DNA of 64,000 nt from Desulfuromonadaceae bacterium (GCA_016936455.1 JAFGXV010000045.1:1-64000), one strand, 5' to 3'; numbered from the stretch's first letter, positions 28,460 to 36,084 are shown. Numbers and translations: made by a program. The notes: generated from the sequence alone by a model not told the origin.

Positions 28460-28485
28460 CAACTAACAAATTAATCAACCGGATG
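28460..28485 (+). repeat. attC half-site at the end of the toxin-antitoxin cassette
   Basis: CAACTAAC (28460-28467) is the exact reverse complement of the cassette's first eight bases at 27821-27828. It is followed by AAATTAATCAACCGG, a typical attC left half. No convincing right half is visible in the next 100 bp, so the site seems truncated or has recombined away. Confidence 0.55.
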
Positions 28486-28747
28486 GAAAATGGCAGCCGA
28501 GTTTTCCGAAAGGCTAAATTTTATTGCTGTGGTCGGCAAGCAGTTCGTCGCCGCCGGTTATCACGAACCGCTCCACATGGTGAAAAATTCTTTGCAGGCC
28601 CTGGCGAACGTGCCCCGCGGTGATCGGTTGGGAGATAGGCAGGCCATATTTTTGACCTCCTCGGTGTGCATCTGAGCCAACAACTGTGCCGGCCCTATTG
28701 ACAGCCAGTCTGAATTAAGTATCTTATAACGACTGGAGGCATAAGGT
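28486..28747. other. Non-coding gap between the two toxin-antitoxin modules
   Basis: About 260 bp with a higher GC content than the cassettes. A 61-codon open frame (28490-28675) exists but lacks a ribosome site or a recognisable product, and I do not call it. The right end carries the promoter of the second toxin-antitoxin pair. Confidence 0.4.
28698..28725 (+). promoter_or_regulatory. Probable sigma70 promoter of the Phd/RelE-type pair
   Basis: TTGACA at 28698-28703, a 16-bp spacer and TATCTT at 28720-28725, ending about 22 bp before the antitoxin ATG. An overlapping TATAAC lies five bases on but gives a 21-bp spacer. GGAGG follows at a suitable distance from the start codon. Confidence 0.6.
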
Positions 28748-29023
28748 ATGAATCTGAACAAAGACATCAAACCGGTGAGCTATTTCAAATCACACGCCGC
28801 GGATATTCTGAAGCAGGTCAACGAAACCCACCGCCCGGTCATTATTACCCAGAATGGGGAAGCGCGCGCGGTCCTTCAGGACCCGGAGAGTTATCAGGCG
28901 ATGAAAAATGCTTTTTCCGTCATCAAGCTGATTTCGCAGGGAGAAGAGGATATCAGACAAGGGGAGATCCTCCCTCAGGAGGAGGTTTTTGCCGGTCTTG
29001 AAGAAAAGCTCGCGGATCGATGA
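28748..29023 (+). CDS. Phd/YefM-family antitoxin
   Basis: A 91-residue antitoxin. The N-terminal segment IKPVSYFKSHAADILKQVNETHRPVIITQNGEARAVLQDPESYQAM is a clear Phd/YefM fold, which binds the operator DNA. The C-terminal part is acidic and would wrap the toxin. GGAGG lies upstream of the ATG. It overlaps the toxin start by 4 bp, and the pair is expected to repress itself. Confidence 0.9.
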   Translation: MNLNKDIKPVSYFKSHAADILKQVNETHRPVIITQNGEARAVLQDPESYQAMKNAFSVIKLISQGEEDIRQGEILPQEEVFAGLEEKLADR

Positions 29024-29346
29024 GTTCAGTTTTTCAGGTTGCATGGTCCCGGACCGCCGTCCGTGATTTGACCGGGATCATTGAATACATTTTCGCTGAC
29101 AACCAGACGGATGAACGTCGAGCTCTGGCAAAAATCAAAAAAGCCGCCGCTGGGCTTTTTCATGATCCTTTCCGGGGTCTGGTCATTCCTGAGTTGCAAG
29201 AGCAGGGGATGGTTCACTACCGTGAATTGATCATCGCGCCCTGGAGACTGATGTACCGGGTTGAGGGGGAGACGGTTTATGTCGTTTCGCTGATTGATTC
29301 CAGAAGGAATGTTGAGGATATTCTGCTGGGCAGGTTCGGGCCGTAA
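29020..29346 (+). CDS. RelE/ParE-family toxin
   Basis: A 108-residue RelE/ParE-type toxin: FQVAWSRTAVRDLTGIIEYIFADN, FRGLVIPELQEQGMVHYRELIIAPWRLMYRV and VYVVSLIDSRRNVEDIL. Coupled to the Phd-like antitoxin through an ATGA overlap. It differs in sequence and antitoxin type from the pair at 27.8-28.4 kb, so the two are independent acquisitions. A hairpin follows directly. Confidence 0.9.
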   Translation: MSSVFQVAWSRTAVRDLTGIIEYIFADNQTDERRALAKIKKAAAGLFHDPFRGLVIPELQEQGMVHYRELIIAPWRLMYRVEGETVYVVSLIDSRRNVEDILLGRFGP

Positions 29347-29349
29347 TGT

Positions 29350-29371
29350 CCGTCGGTTCGCGAACCGACGG
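29350..29371. terminator. Perfect palindrome after the second toxin gene
   Basis: A 22-bp perfect inverted repeat (arm CCGTCGGTTCG) starting 4 bp after the toxin stop. No long T-run follows. It may be a terminator or an RNA-stabilising hairpin; as DNA it is also a possible protein-binding site. Confidence 0.5.
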
Positions 29372-29436
29372 CCGTCATCCTGTTCTTTGATCGCAATTTC
29401 CTGGATCCGTCGCCATTCTCCATGATTGTTTTCGGC

Positions 29437-30264
29437 ATGAAAAAATCATCTTTTTTGCCATGGTTGATGATTCTGCTTCTGCTCTGCTCCTGCGTGCCGG
29501 AGCGTTGGCCCTCGGCTGGTGGTGTGGGCGTACCGGGCCCTGCGGAGGACTCGATTGGTGCACTGCTGGAATCGACTCCGGTCTGTGAGCGGGGGGAGGG
29601 TGGCCAGCCGCTGGAGAAGATGGGTTTTTCCGTGCAGGTGGGTGCCTTCAGCCGGTTGGATAATGCGGTGCGCTTCGAGGAGGGATTGCAGGCACGGGGG
29701 GTCGACGCTTACCATTTTCTGCACGAGTCGGGGCTGTACAAGGTGCGCTTTGGCAACCATCCGGATTACCATCAGGCCCGTGACGAAGCGCAAGATCTGC
29801 AGCGGCAGGGGATGATCGGCAATTTTTTTATCGTGATTCCCGGCGACTATGCGGTGGCGCGGGTGGCGCAGGAGCGTGATGGGCAGCAGCGGCTGCGAGC
29901 GGAGCTGGTGAAGACGGCCCAGCGTTTTCTGGGGATTCCGTACCGCTGGGGCGGGGAGGACTGTAAAAACGGCTTCGACTGCAGCGGCCTGACCATGGTC
30001 AGTTACCGCCTCAATGGCTTGAATCTGCCCCGCAACTCCCGCATGCAATACGGGGCGGGGCACGAGGTGGCGAAAAAAGATCTGCAGAAGGGCGATCTGG
30101 TTTTCTTCGCCACCGAGGGTGGACGGCGGGTGACGCATGTCGGCATGTATGCCGGCGGAAACCGCTTTATCCATGCGCCTTGCACCGGAAAAACCATCCG
30201 TTTTTCCAGCCTCTCAAGCGACTACTGGCGCAGGAGCTACGTCGGTGCGCGCTCGTATCTGTAA
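29437..30264 (+). CDS. SPOR-NlpC/P60 lipoprotein (peptidoglycan hydrolase)
   Basis: Likely envelope lipoprotein that cleaves peptide bonds in peptidoglycan. The 275-residue product has a lipoprotein signal (lipidated Cys19), a SPOR-like domain at about 65-145 (GFSVQVGAFSRLDNAVRFEE...), which binds denuded glycan at division sites, and a C-terminal NlpC/P60 domain with catalytic Cys182 (FDCSGL), His234 (THVGMY) and His246 (FIHAP). I use the ATG at 29437; one five codons upstream is possible and neither has a strong ribosome site. The domain pairing suggests activity at the septum. Confidence 0.9.
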   Translation: MKKSSFLPWLMILLLLCSCVPERWPSAGGVGVPGPAEDSIGALLESTPVCERGEGGQPLEKMGFSVQVGAFSRLDNAVRFEEGLQARGVDAYHFLHESGLYKVRFGNHPDYHQARDEAQDLQRQGMIGNFFIVIPGDYAVARVAQERDGQQRLRAELVKTAQRFLGIPYRWGGEDCKNGFDCSGLTMVSYRLNGLNLPRNSRMQYGAGHEVAKKDLQKGDLVFFATEGGRRVTHVGMYAGGNRFIHAPCTGKTIRFSSLSSDYWRRSYVGARSYL

Positions 30265-30269
30265 GCAGG

Positions 30270-30304
30270 GAAAAACCGCTGTCGCAGAATCGTCTCGCAG
30301 CGGT
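30270..30304 (-). terminator. Terminator of the acylphosphatase unit
   Basis: ACCGCTG (30275-30281) pairs with CAGCGGT (30298-30304). On the minus strand a run of five T follows the stem. It lies 16 bp after the acylphosphatase stop, in the gap between two convergent genes, and may serve both. Confidence 0.7.
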
Positions 30305-30319
30305 CTGGTTGGTGGGACC

Positions 30320-30598
30320 TCAGCGCAGGATGGTGAAGCTGTCAAACTCCCCGCTGAATTCTTCGGCCACGATTTCCATGTGATTCACTTCGGCCGCCGG
30401 TGGCCCCTGGCGGCATTCGTTCAGAACACGGGTGACGGCTAGTTCTTCACCCTCGAACAGGGCGGCAACCTTGCCGTTGCCCAGATTCTTTACCCAGCCG
30501 GTTACGCCGTGGGCGCCGGCGCTCTGCTGGGTGAAGTGGCGATAGCACACGCCCTGAACACGCCCACTGATTTCCGTGCGAATCCTTATTTTTCCCAT
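30320..30598 (-). CDS. acyP: Acylphosphatase
   Basis: Small enzyme that hydrolyses acyl phosphates. The 92-residue product has both catalytic residues in context: Arg20 in GRVQGVCYRHFT and Asn38 in GVTGWVKNLGNGKV, followed by the FEG segment. Length and fold are typical. It lies 26 bp downstream of the ligase gene on the same strand, so both are probably co-transcribed. Confidence 0.95.
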   Translation of the reverse strand: MGKIRIRTEISGRVQGVCYRHFTQQSAGAHGVTGWVKNLGNGKVAALFEGEELAVTRVLNECRQGPPAAEVNHMEIVAEEFSGEFDSFTILR

Positions 30599-30624
30599 GC
30601 AGTGCTCCTTGAAGTGTTTGAGGC

Positions 30625-32586
30625 TCAGCTATTGTGGATCAGGTCCAGATACTGTTGCTCCGTCAGAATCGCTACGCCCTTGCTTTCGGCTGCCTTGAGT
30701 TTGGTGCTGCCGACCTCGTCGCCGGTGATGAGATAATCGGTTTTTCCCGTCACGGCGCTGCCCACTTTTGCGCCCAGCTTTTTGGCTTCGGCCTGCATGG
30801 CCGCGCGACTGCCGTGTTGCATGGTGCCGGTGAATACCAGCAGCTTGCCGGCAAGGGGACTGAGAACCCCGCTGGCCTGCAGCTCGTCGATGCGCGGGGT
30901 GGCGAGCAGGGTGAAGCCGAGGCGGTCGAGGTGGTCATAGAGCGTGCGGATGCGCAGCAGGCCCTCGATAACGACCTGGGCGGTCTTGTCGGCAAAGCCC
31001 TCAATGGCGACCAGTTGATCGACCGTCAGTTCGAACACCTCGTTGAGCGGATAATGGCGCAGCAGGCGCTCGCAGTTGCCGCCGGCCATGCGGAACACGC
31101 CAAAGGCCGCGAGAAAACGCCAGTCCTCGATGGCCTCGGTGCGGCTGCGCAGTAGCTGGGTGACGAGATTCTCCGCCTGCTTGGGGCCAAACCCCATGGT
31201 TTCGAATTGTTCCGCTGTCAGGCCGTAGATGGTCTGGATCGAGCGGACGCCATGGGCATAGAGTTTTTCGATCGTGGCCGGGCCAAAGCCGTCGATATTG
31301 CCCAGGGTGCGGAAAAAGTGCTCGATGCTGTGGGCGATCTGGGCCGGGCAGCCGCTGCTGTTGGGGCAGAACAGGTAGTCGCCGTCACGCACCAGCAGGC
31401 TGTCGCAACTGGGGCAGCGCTGTGGCAGATCGGGCACTGTCGGGTTGATGACGTCGACGATCTTGGGGATGACCTCGCCGCTGCGTGTCAGCTCGATAAG
31501 GGCGCCGGGACCGATGCCCTTGCTTTCGACCATGCCGTAATGGTGGGCTGTGGCACGCTGGATCAGGGCGCCGCTCAGACGCGTTGGTTCGACCTCGGCC
31601 ACAGGATTGACGCGGCCGGAGCGCGAAGTCTGAGGAATGATTCGCAGCACCCGCACCTGCGCTGTTTCCTGATTCTGCTTCAGGGCAATCTGCCAGCGGT
31701 GGTGGTGGCGGGTGGCACCCATGTACTGCTTGAGTTCCTCGTCGGTGATTTCAAGGATGATGCCGTCCATGTCGAAGTCCACCGCCTGGTAGAGCTGATC
31801 GATAATCTGTGACAGCTGGTTTTTCAGCTCGTCGGCGCAGCCTTCCCAACAGGGAAGTGCCGCAAAGGGGTAAAACACAACGGCTCCGGCGGCAATGGCT
31901 TCCTCGACCGCGGGTTCGAGGGCTTTTTCCTTGACCACGCTGGCCTGAAAGTTGCGGGCATTTTCGAACTGGTCGGCGAGGTTGGCGGAAAAGTAGCTGC
32001 TCTGCACCACGATCTCTCCCGCTCCGAGACCGCGTTGGTCTCCCCCGGCAACCTGCAGACCGCGTTCGAAGACGCGGCTGATGTCGGTACCGCGGCGGCC
32101 ATCGCCACGGGTGTAAAGCCGCTCGCCATCGTCGTAAGCGGCAAAGCCGTCCAGCTTTGGCGTAGCGCGAAAACGCAGCCGGTCGAAGGGCTGGTTGATA
32201 TCTTCGGCGGCTTTGCGGATGCGCTCCAGCCAGGCGAGGATTTCTTCAACGCTGTAAGCCTTTTCCGTTGACAGCATACGGCTGGGTAGCTCAACGGTCT
32301 TGCCCTCAAATGCCGTCTCCGGCTCAACGCTATGCAGGTAGGGATGGTGCGGGTGGCGGGCTTTGAGTTCGGCCAGAAAGATGAAATCGTAGTCGGCATC
32401 GCTGATGAGAGCGGATCCTCCCCGATACAGGGCGTTGGCCACCTGAAGGAATTCCAGCAGTTCGTTGTCGCTGAGGGTGGGGATCAGGATGTCGCCCGCC
32501 GCAATGGCGAGCAGTCGGGGTTCATCGAGGTGGAGCAGTTCGAGACCACTGCGCTGCAGCAGCTGTTTTTGCTGGTCAGAAAGCAT
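30625..32586 (-). CDS. ligA: Divergent NAD-dependent DNA ligase (LigA type)
   Basis: Seals nicks in DNA using NAD. The 653-residue product has the full LigA layout: N-terminal Ia-like region, adenylation domain with ATPKLDG (AMP-acceptor Lys144) and TRGDGRRGTDIS, OB domain, a four-cysteine zinc finger (CPSC...FCPNSSGCPAQ), helix-hairpin-helix region and C-terminal BRCT domain (about 575-650). Several blocks differ from typical LigA: the NPRNAAAGSLRQLD region reads NARNFQASVVKEKAL, and the AIAYKFP region reads QIALKQN. It may be the only ligase of this organism or a divergent second copy; the window cannot tell. Confidence 0.85.
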   Translation of the reverse strand: MLSDQQKQLLQRSGLELLHLDEPRLLAIAAGDILIPTLSDNELLEFLQVANALYRGGSALISDADYDFIFLAELKARHPHHPYLHSVEPETAFEGKTVELPSRMLSTEKAYSVEEILAWLERIRKAAEDINQPFDRLRFRATPKLDGFAAYDDGERLYTRGDGRRGTDISRVFERGLQVAGGDQRGLGAGEIVVQSSYFSANLADQFENARNFQASVVKEKALEPAVEEAIAAGAVVFYPFAALPCWEGCADELKNQLSQIIDQLYQAVDFDMDGIILEITDEELKQYMGATRHHHRWQIALKQNQETAQVRVLRIIPQTSRSGRVNPVAEVEPTRLSGALIQRATAHHYGMVESKGIGPGALIELTRSGEVIPKIVDVINPTVPDLPQRCPSCDSLLVRDGDYLFCPNSSGCPAQIAHSIEHFFRTLGNIDGFGPATIEKLYAHGVRSIQTIYGLTAEQFETMGFGPKQAENLVTQLLRSRTEAIEDWRFLAAFGVFRMAGGNCERLLRHYPLNEVFELTVDQLVAIEGFADKTAQVVIEGLLRIRTLYDHLDRLGFTLLATPRIDELQASGVLSPLAGKLLVFTGTMQHGSRAAMQAEAKKLGAKVGSAVTGKTDYLITGDEVGSTKLKAAESKGVAILTEQQYLDLIHNS

Positions 32587-32783
32587 AAATTTCGTTAAAA
32601 GGCAGTTCGTGGCTGAGAGGAGTCGTTCTGTTGCTGGGGCATCGTGCTCCTATTATGGGGGATTTCGTGGCCCATGTGAATTGTTTTTAGTCAACGCCTG
32701 CGCTAAGATGGGACGATTTTTATGGATCGCCTGGGCTGGATGGAGCAGGTGGTGTCCGCTGGACTGATGGCGCGGGGTGGGGG

Positions 32784-34025
32784 ATGACGGAAGAACACTG
32801 GTATCAGTTGCTGGTCATGGGCCTGTTGTTTCTGTTGTCGGCTTTTTTTTCCGGTTCGGAAACTGCGCTGCTGGCCATGGATCGTCTGCGCCTGAAATAT
32901 CTGGTGGAAAAGCAGCGGCGGGGTGCACGGGAACTGGAACAGTTGCTGGAGCGCCCCGAGTGGCTGCTGGGTGGGATTCTGGTGGGCAACAATCTGGTCA
33001 ACATTGCCCTGTCTGTTTTTGCCACCACGTTTTTTGTCGAACTCTACGGGGAGTTGGGCGAAATGTTGACCATTGCCGTGCTGACCCCTCTGTTGCTGAT
33101 TGTTTCCGAGGTTTGCCCCAAAACCTATGCCGCCCGTCGTGCCGAACAGCTGTCTTTTAAGGTGCTGCGACCGATCCGTTGGGTGCTGTGGCTGCTGTCG
33201 CCGGTTATCTGGCTGGTGACGGGGGTATCCGGGCTGATCAATCGACTGTTCAAGGAAGAGGCTGCGACCACCACCCTGTCAGCCGACGAGATCAAGACCA
33301 TGATCGCCATCGGCGCCCGTACCGGGTCGCTGGCCCGGGAGCAGCAGCGCATGCTGCATGGCGTGTTCGAGCTGTCTCAGTTGCGGGTGCGCGATCTGAT
33401 GATCCCGCGCACCGAGGTGCGCGGCGTCGAGGTAACGGCACCCTTTGCCGACCTGCTGGAGCAGGTCAAGCGCTCTTCCCATTCCCGTTTTCCCGTCTAT
33501 CGTGAAACCCTGGACAACATCGTCGGGATCATTCATTCCAAAGATATCCTGCGCTATGTCGATGAACCGGAGCAGTTTGATATCGAGCAGGTGATGCGCC
33601 CCCCCTATTTTGTTCCCGAGGCCAAACAGGTCGAAGCCCTGCTGCTGGCGTTTCGCCGTCGCCGGGTGCATCTCGCTGTGGTGCTCGACGAATATGGCGG
33701 TGTGGAGGGGGTCGTTACGCTGGAGGATGTGCTGGAGGAAATCGTTGGCGAAATTCAGGATGAATACGATAATGAGGATGTGGGGATTTCGCCCATCACG
33801 CCAAATCGTTTTCTGATTGATGGGGGCATTCCGCTGCGCCAGCTCAACCGTCATCTTGGCTTGCATCTGTCCGAAGAGGATGCCACGACCCTGGCGGGCT
33901 ATCTGCTGTGCTGTCTTGGTCATATCCCCAGCGAGGGCGAGCGCTGTGAGGTCAAGGGGCTGACATTGATTGCCCGCAAGGTGGATCAACAGAGAATCGA
34001 ACAGATCGAGCTGCGCTTGCCTTAG
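32784..34025 (+). CDS. CNNM/CorC-HlyC-type CBS-domain membrane protein
   Basis: Predicted divalent-cation (magnesium/cobalt) transporter-associated protein, often annotated as hemolysin-like. The 413-residue product has an N-terminal DUF21 membrane domain with about four helices (FFSGSETALLAM is the signature), two CBS domains (about 200-320; MIPRTEV, FPVYRETLDNIVGIIHSKDIL, VVLDEYGGVEGVVTLEDVLEEIVGEI) and a C-terminal CorC_HlyC domain. A GGTGGGGG ribosome site abuts the ATG. The gene is transcribed towards the dcw cluster but a terminator separates them. Confidence 0.92.
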   Translation: MTEEHWYQLLVMGLLFLLSAFFSGSETALLAMDRLRLKYLVEKQRRGARELEQLLERPEWLLGGILVGNNLVNIALSVFATTFFVELYGELGEMLTIAVLTPLLLIVSEVCPKTYAARRAEQLSFKVLRPIRWVLWLLSPVIWLVTGVSGLINRLFKEEAATTTLSADEIKTMIAIGARTGSLAREQQRMLHGVFELSQLRVRDLMIPRTEVRGVEVTAPFADLLEQVKRSSHSRFPVYRETLDNIVGIIHSKDILRYVDEPEQFDIEQVMRPPYFVPEAKQVEALLLAFRRRRVHLAVVLDEYGGVEGVVTLEDVLEEIVGEIQDEYDNEDVGISPITPNRFLIDGGIPLRQLNRHLGLHLSEEDATTLAGYLLCCLGHIPSEGERCEVKGLTLIARKVDQQRIEQIELRLP

Positions 34026-34112
34026 CGCACGATAAGGTATCAGCACCCTTCATCCGTGGCCACCCGGCCAATCCCCCTTTTCCCTGCTCGACCTGTTTTT
34101 TTGTTTCGGCTG

Positions 34113-34140
34113 ACGCCATCCTTTTGGGTGGCGTTTTTTT
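34113..34140 (+). terminator. Terminator after the CBS-domain membrane protein gene
   Basis: A 9-bp stem (34113-34121 with 34126-34134, TTTT loop, one G-U pair) followed by a run of T to 34140. Confidence 0.85.
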
Positions 34141-34263
34141 GTACCACGAGCCCGGCGTTTAGGCATTTGTGCTCCGTCAGACGGCCTTTCTCCCGTTTAG
34201 TTTTCGTCGAAAAAACAGGCATTAGGCCCTGTTGAGAATCTTTTCTAAAAAAATGTGAATGTC

Positions 34264-34292
34264 TTGACACTCCTGACGGGGGCGGGTATATT
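34264..34292 (+). promoter_or_regulatory. mraZ: Sigma70 promoter of the dcw cluster
   Basis: Consensus TTGACA at 34264-34269, a 17-bp spacer and TATATT at 34287-34292. The predicted transcript start, near 34299, lies at the edge of the MraZ boxes. Confidence 0.85.
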
Positions 34293-34300
34293 TTCACCTC

Positions 34301-34340
34301 AAGGTGGGGAAAGGTGTAACAAAATGTCAAAAGGTGGGTA
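34301..34340 (+). promoter_or_regulatory. mraZ: MraZ box operator (10-bp direct repeats)
   Basis: Four 10-bp units in register: AAGGTGGGGA (34301), AAGGTGTAAC (34311), a degenerate AAAATGTCAA (34321) and AAGGTGGGTA (34331). The GTGGG core and one-turn spacing match the known MraZ-binding boxes used for autorepression. The last unit overlaps the mraZ ribosome site, so MraZ binding could also affect translation initiation. Confidence 0.8.
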
Positions 34341-34341
34341 G

Positions 34342-34785
34342 ATGAGCTTTTCGGGCACGTTTTTTAACAACATCGATCCAAAAGGTCGTTTGAGCATTCC
34401 AGCCAAGTTGCGGGGTGTGCTGACGGACGACTATGGTGATGAGCTGTTGATCGTGACTCGTGGCAAGGCGGCTCTGGTGGCCTATCCTTTCTCCGACTGG
34501 CAAAAAATTAAGGCTCGGGTCGATGCCATGCCCAATGGTGATGCCAGGGATCTGATCTATCGTACCCGGATCAGTCCGGCCATCGAATGTGGTTTTGATG
34601 GCCAGGGACGGATTGCGATTCCGCCGTCGTTGCGGACGCTGGCGATGTTTGAAAAAGAGGTCGTCGTTATCGGACTCGGCAACAAGATCGAAATGTGGAG
34701 TCAGGCCCGCTTTGAGGAGCAGATGCGGCGGGATGAGGAGCAGCTGTCTACGCTCAAGGCCGAACTGGGCGATCTGGGCTTCTAG
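34342..34785 (+). CDS. mraZ: Transcriptional regulator MraZ
   Basis: DNA-binding regulator of the division and cell-wall cluster. The 147-residue product has two SpoVT/AbrB-like repeats: FNNIDPKGRLSIPAKLRGVL and GFDGQGRIAIPPSLRTLA. It begins 2 bp after the last MraZ box and is expected to repress its own operon. First gene of the unbroken mraZ-ftsZ series. Confidence 0.97.
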   Translation: MSFSGTFFNNIDPKGRLSIPAKLRGVLTDDYGDELLIVTRGKAALVAYPFSDWQKIKARVDAMPNGDARDLIYRTRISPAIECGFDGQGRIAIPPSLRTLAMFEKEVVVIGLGNKIEMWSQARFEEQMRRDEEQLSTLKAELGDLGF

Positions 34786-34800
34786 CGGCAGACGACGACG

Positions 34801-35769
34801 ATGGAGACCTTTTCCCATACCTCCGTATTGCTCGAAGAAACGCTGGCGCTGCTGAATCTGCGCCCGGGTGCTGTGGTGCTCGATGGCACCATTGGCGGGG
34901 CCGGGCATGCCCGACAGATGCTTGAGCTGACCGCCCCGGATGGTCTGCTCATCGGTCTCGACCGCGACGCCGAGGCCATTGCCGAAGCCCGACGTGTACT
35001 GGCTCCCTACGGGGAGCGGGCACGAATTATTCAGGCCAACTTTTCCGAGGCGCCGATAGTGCTGCAACGGGAGGGTGTTGCGGCGTTGGACGCCATGTTG
35101 CTGGATTTGGGAGTCTCTTCCTGGCAGCTCGACAGTGCTGAGCGCGGGTTTTCTTTCCGCTTCAATGCGCCGCTGGACATGCGGATGAATCGGCTGCAGG
35201 GTCGTACCGCCGCCGAGGTGGTGAATGAGGAAAGCAGCGAAAGCCTGACGCATATTTTCAAGACTTATGGCGAAGAGCGCTGGGCGCGGAAAATTGCTAG
35301 AAAAATTGAGCAGGTGCGCCAGCACAAGCCGATTGCGACCACACAGGAGCTGGCTGAGTTGGTGCAGGAGGCGGTGCCCGGAGGCTTTGTCCCGGCACGG
35401 ATCCATCCGGCAACGCGGGTCTTTCAGGCGCTGCGGATTTTTGTCAATGATGAGTTGTCCCACGTCGAGCGGGGTGTTGAACAGGGGATTCACCTGCTGA
35501 AGCCCGGTGGTGTTCTGGCGGTGATCAGTTTTCATTCCCTGGAGGATCGGATCGTGAAAAATCTTTTCCGTCAGGCCGCTGACCCCTGTGACTGTCCGCC
35601 GCGCATGCCGGTCTGCACCTGCGGCAAGCAACCCCTGGTCCAGATACTGACCCGGCGTGGTGTTCGTGCCGGCGAGAGAGAAGTACAGCAGAATTCGCGG
35701 GCTCGCAGTGCAGTGTTACGGGCGGTAAGGCGCCTGCCGTTGCCGGATGGGGAGAATGACCATGCTTGA
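34801..35769 (+). CDS. rsmH: 16S rRNA (cytosine-1402-N4)-methyltransferase
   Basis: Methylates N4 of C1402 in 16S rRNA, the same nucleotide that RsmI (also in this window) methylates on the ribose. The 322-residue product has HTSVLLEETLALL, VVLDGTIGGAGHARQML (SAM site), LDLGVSSWQLDSAERGFSF and ISFHSLEDRIVKNLF. Its 3' end overlaps ftsL by 8 bp. Confidence 0.97.
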   Translation: METFSHTSVLLEETLALLNLRPGAVVLDGTIGGAGHARQMLELTAPDGLLIGLDRDAEAIAEARRVLAPYGERARIIQANFSEAPIVLQREGVAALDAMLLDLGVSSWQLDSAERGFSFRFNAPLDMRMNRLQGRTAAEVVNEESSESLTHIFKTYGEERWARKIARKIEQVRQHKPIATTQELAELVQEAVPGGFVPARIHPATRVFQALRIFVNDELSHVERGVEQGIHLLKPGGVLAVISFHSLEDRIVKNLFRQAADPCDCPPRMPVCTCGKQPLVQILTRRGVRAGEREVQQNSRARSAVLRAVRRLPLPDGENDHA

Positions 35770-36073
35770 TGTGACCTGGTCACCGCTTGGCCTTTCCTGG
35801 GTGAGACCGCGTGTTGCCAGCGTGCTGACAGCGATCCTGCTGCTGTTGTGTGTCGGATTGTTTCATGTCTGGTTGCGCATGGAGGTCACCCGCAAGGAAT
35901 ATGATGTGTCGGAACTGGAAAAACAGATTCGACAGACGAGTTATGAGAACAAGGTTTTGCAGGTAGCGGTCGCCCGATACAGCAATCCTGAGTATATACA
36001 GCAAACAGCAATGAAACGTTTGGGTTTGAGGGAGCCTGCAGCGAATCAGGTTGTCACTGTGCGGTTAAAATAA
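35762..36073 (+). CDS. ftsL: Cell division protein FtsL
   Basis: Bitopic divisome protein that pairs with FtsB/DivIC and FtsQ. The 103-residue product has a short cytoplasmic tail, one membrane segment (about 18-38, ASVLTAILLLLCVGLFHVWL) and a coiled-coil region (KEYDVSELEKQIRQTSYENKVLQVAVARY). I chose the ATG at 35762 because GGGGAG lies 7 nt upstream; ATGs at 35747 and 35756 are in frame. Identified by position and architecture, since FtsL sequences are poorly conserved. Confidence 0.85.
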   Translation: MLDVTWSPLGLSWVRPRVASVLTAILLLLCVGLFHVWLRMEVTRKEYDVSELEKQIRQTSYENKVLQVAVARYSNPEYIQQTAMKRLGLREPAANQVVTVRLK

Positions 36074-36084
36074 GGAGGGCGGAG

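Larger units (their letters stand above)
26431..28485. mobile_element. Integron gene-cassette remnant without integrase
   Basis: Cluster of cassette boundaries: attC at 26852-26912, collapsed attC at 27808-27828 and an attC half-site from 28460. Each cassette starts with a GTT core whose first bases are repeated in inverse at its own end: GTTATATG at 26905 with CATATAAT at 27808 (7 of 8 complementary), and GTTAGTTG at 27821 with CAACTAAC at 28460 (8 of 8). That pairing is a hallmark of integron cassettes. The contents are visibly AT-rich compared with their surroundings. No integrase gene (intI) or attI site is seen in the window. The right boundary is uncertain. Confidence 0.65.
34026..34341. 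other. Intergenic region in front of the dcw cluster
   Basis: About 315 bp with the terminator of the upstream gene (34113-34140), then an AT-rich stretch, the mraZ promoter and the MraZ boxes, each listed separately. No coding potential seen. Confidence 0.7.

Noticed and set aside
28490-28675. 61-codon open frame between the toxin-antitoxin modules
   Set aside because: No ribosome site, no recognisable product and position in a presumed promoter and attC-scar region.
26407-29400. Integron integrase or transposase gene
   Set aside because: No open frame in this region on either strand resembles a tyrosine recombinase or transposase, so the element is called a remnant only.
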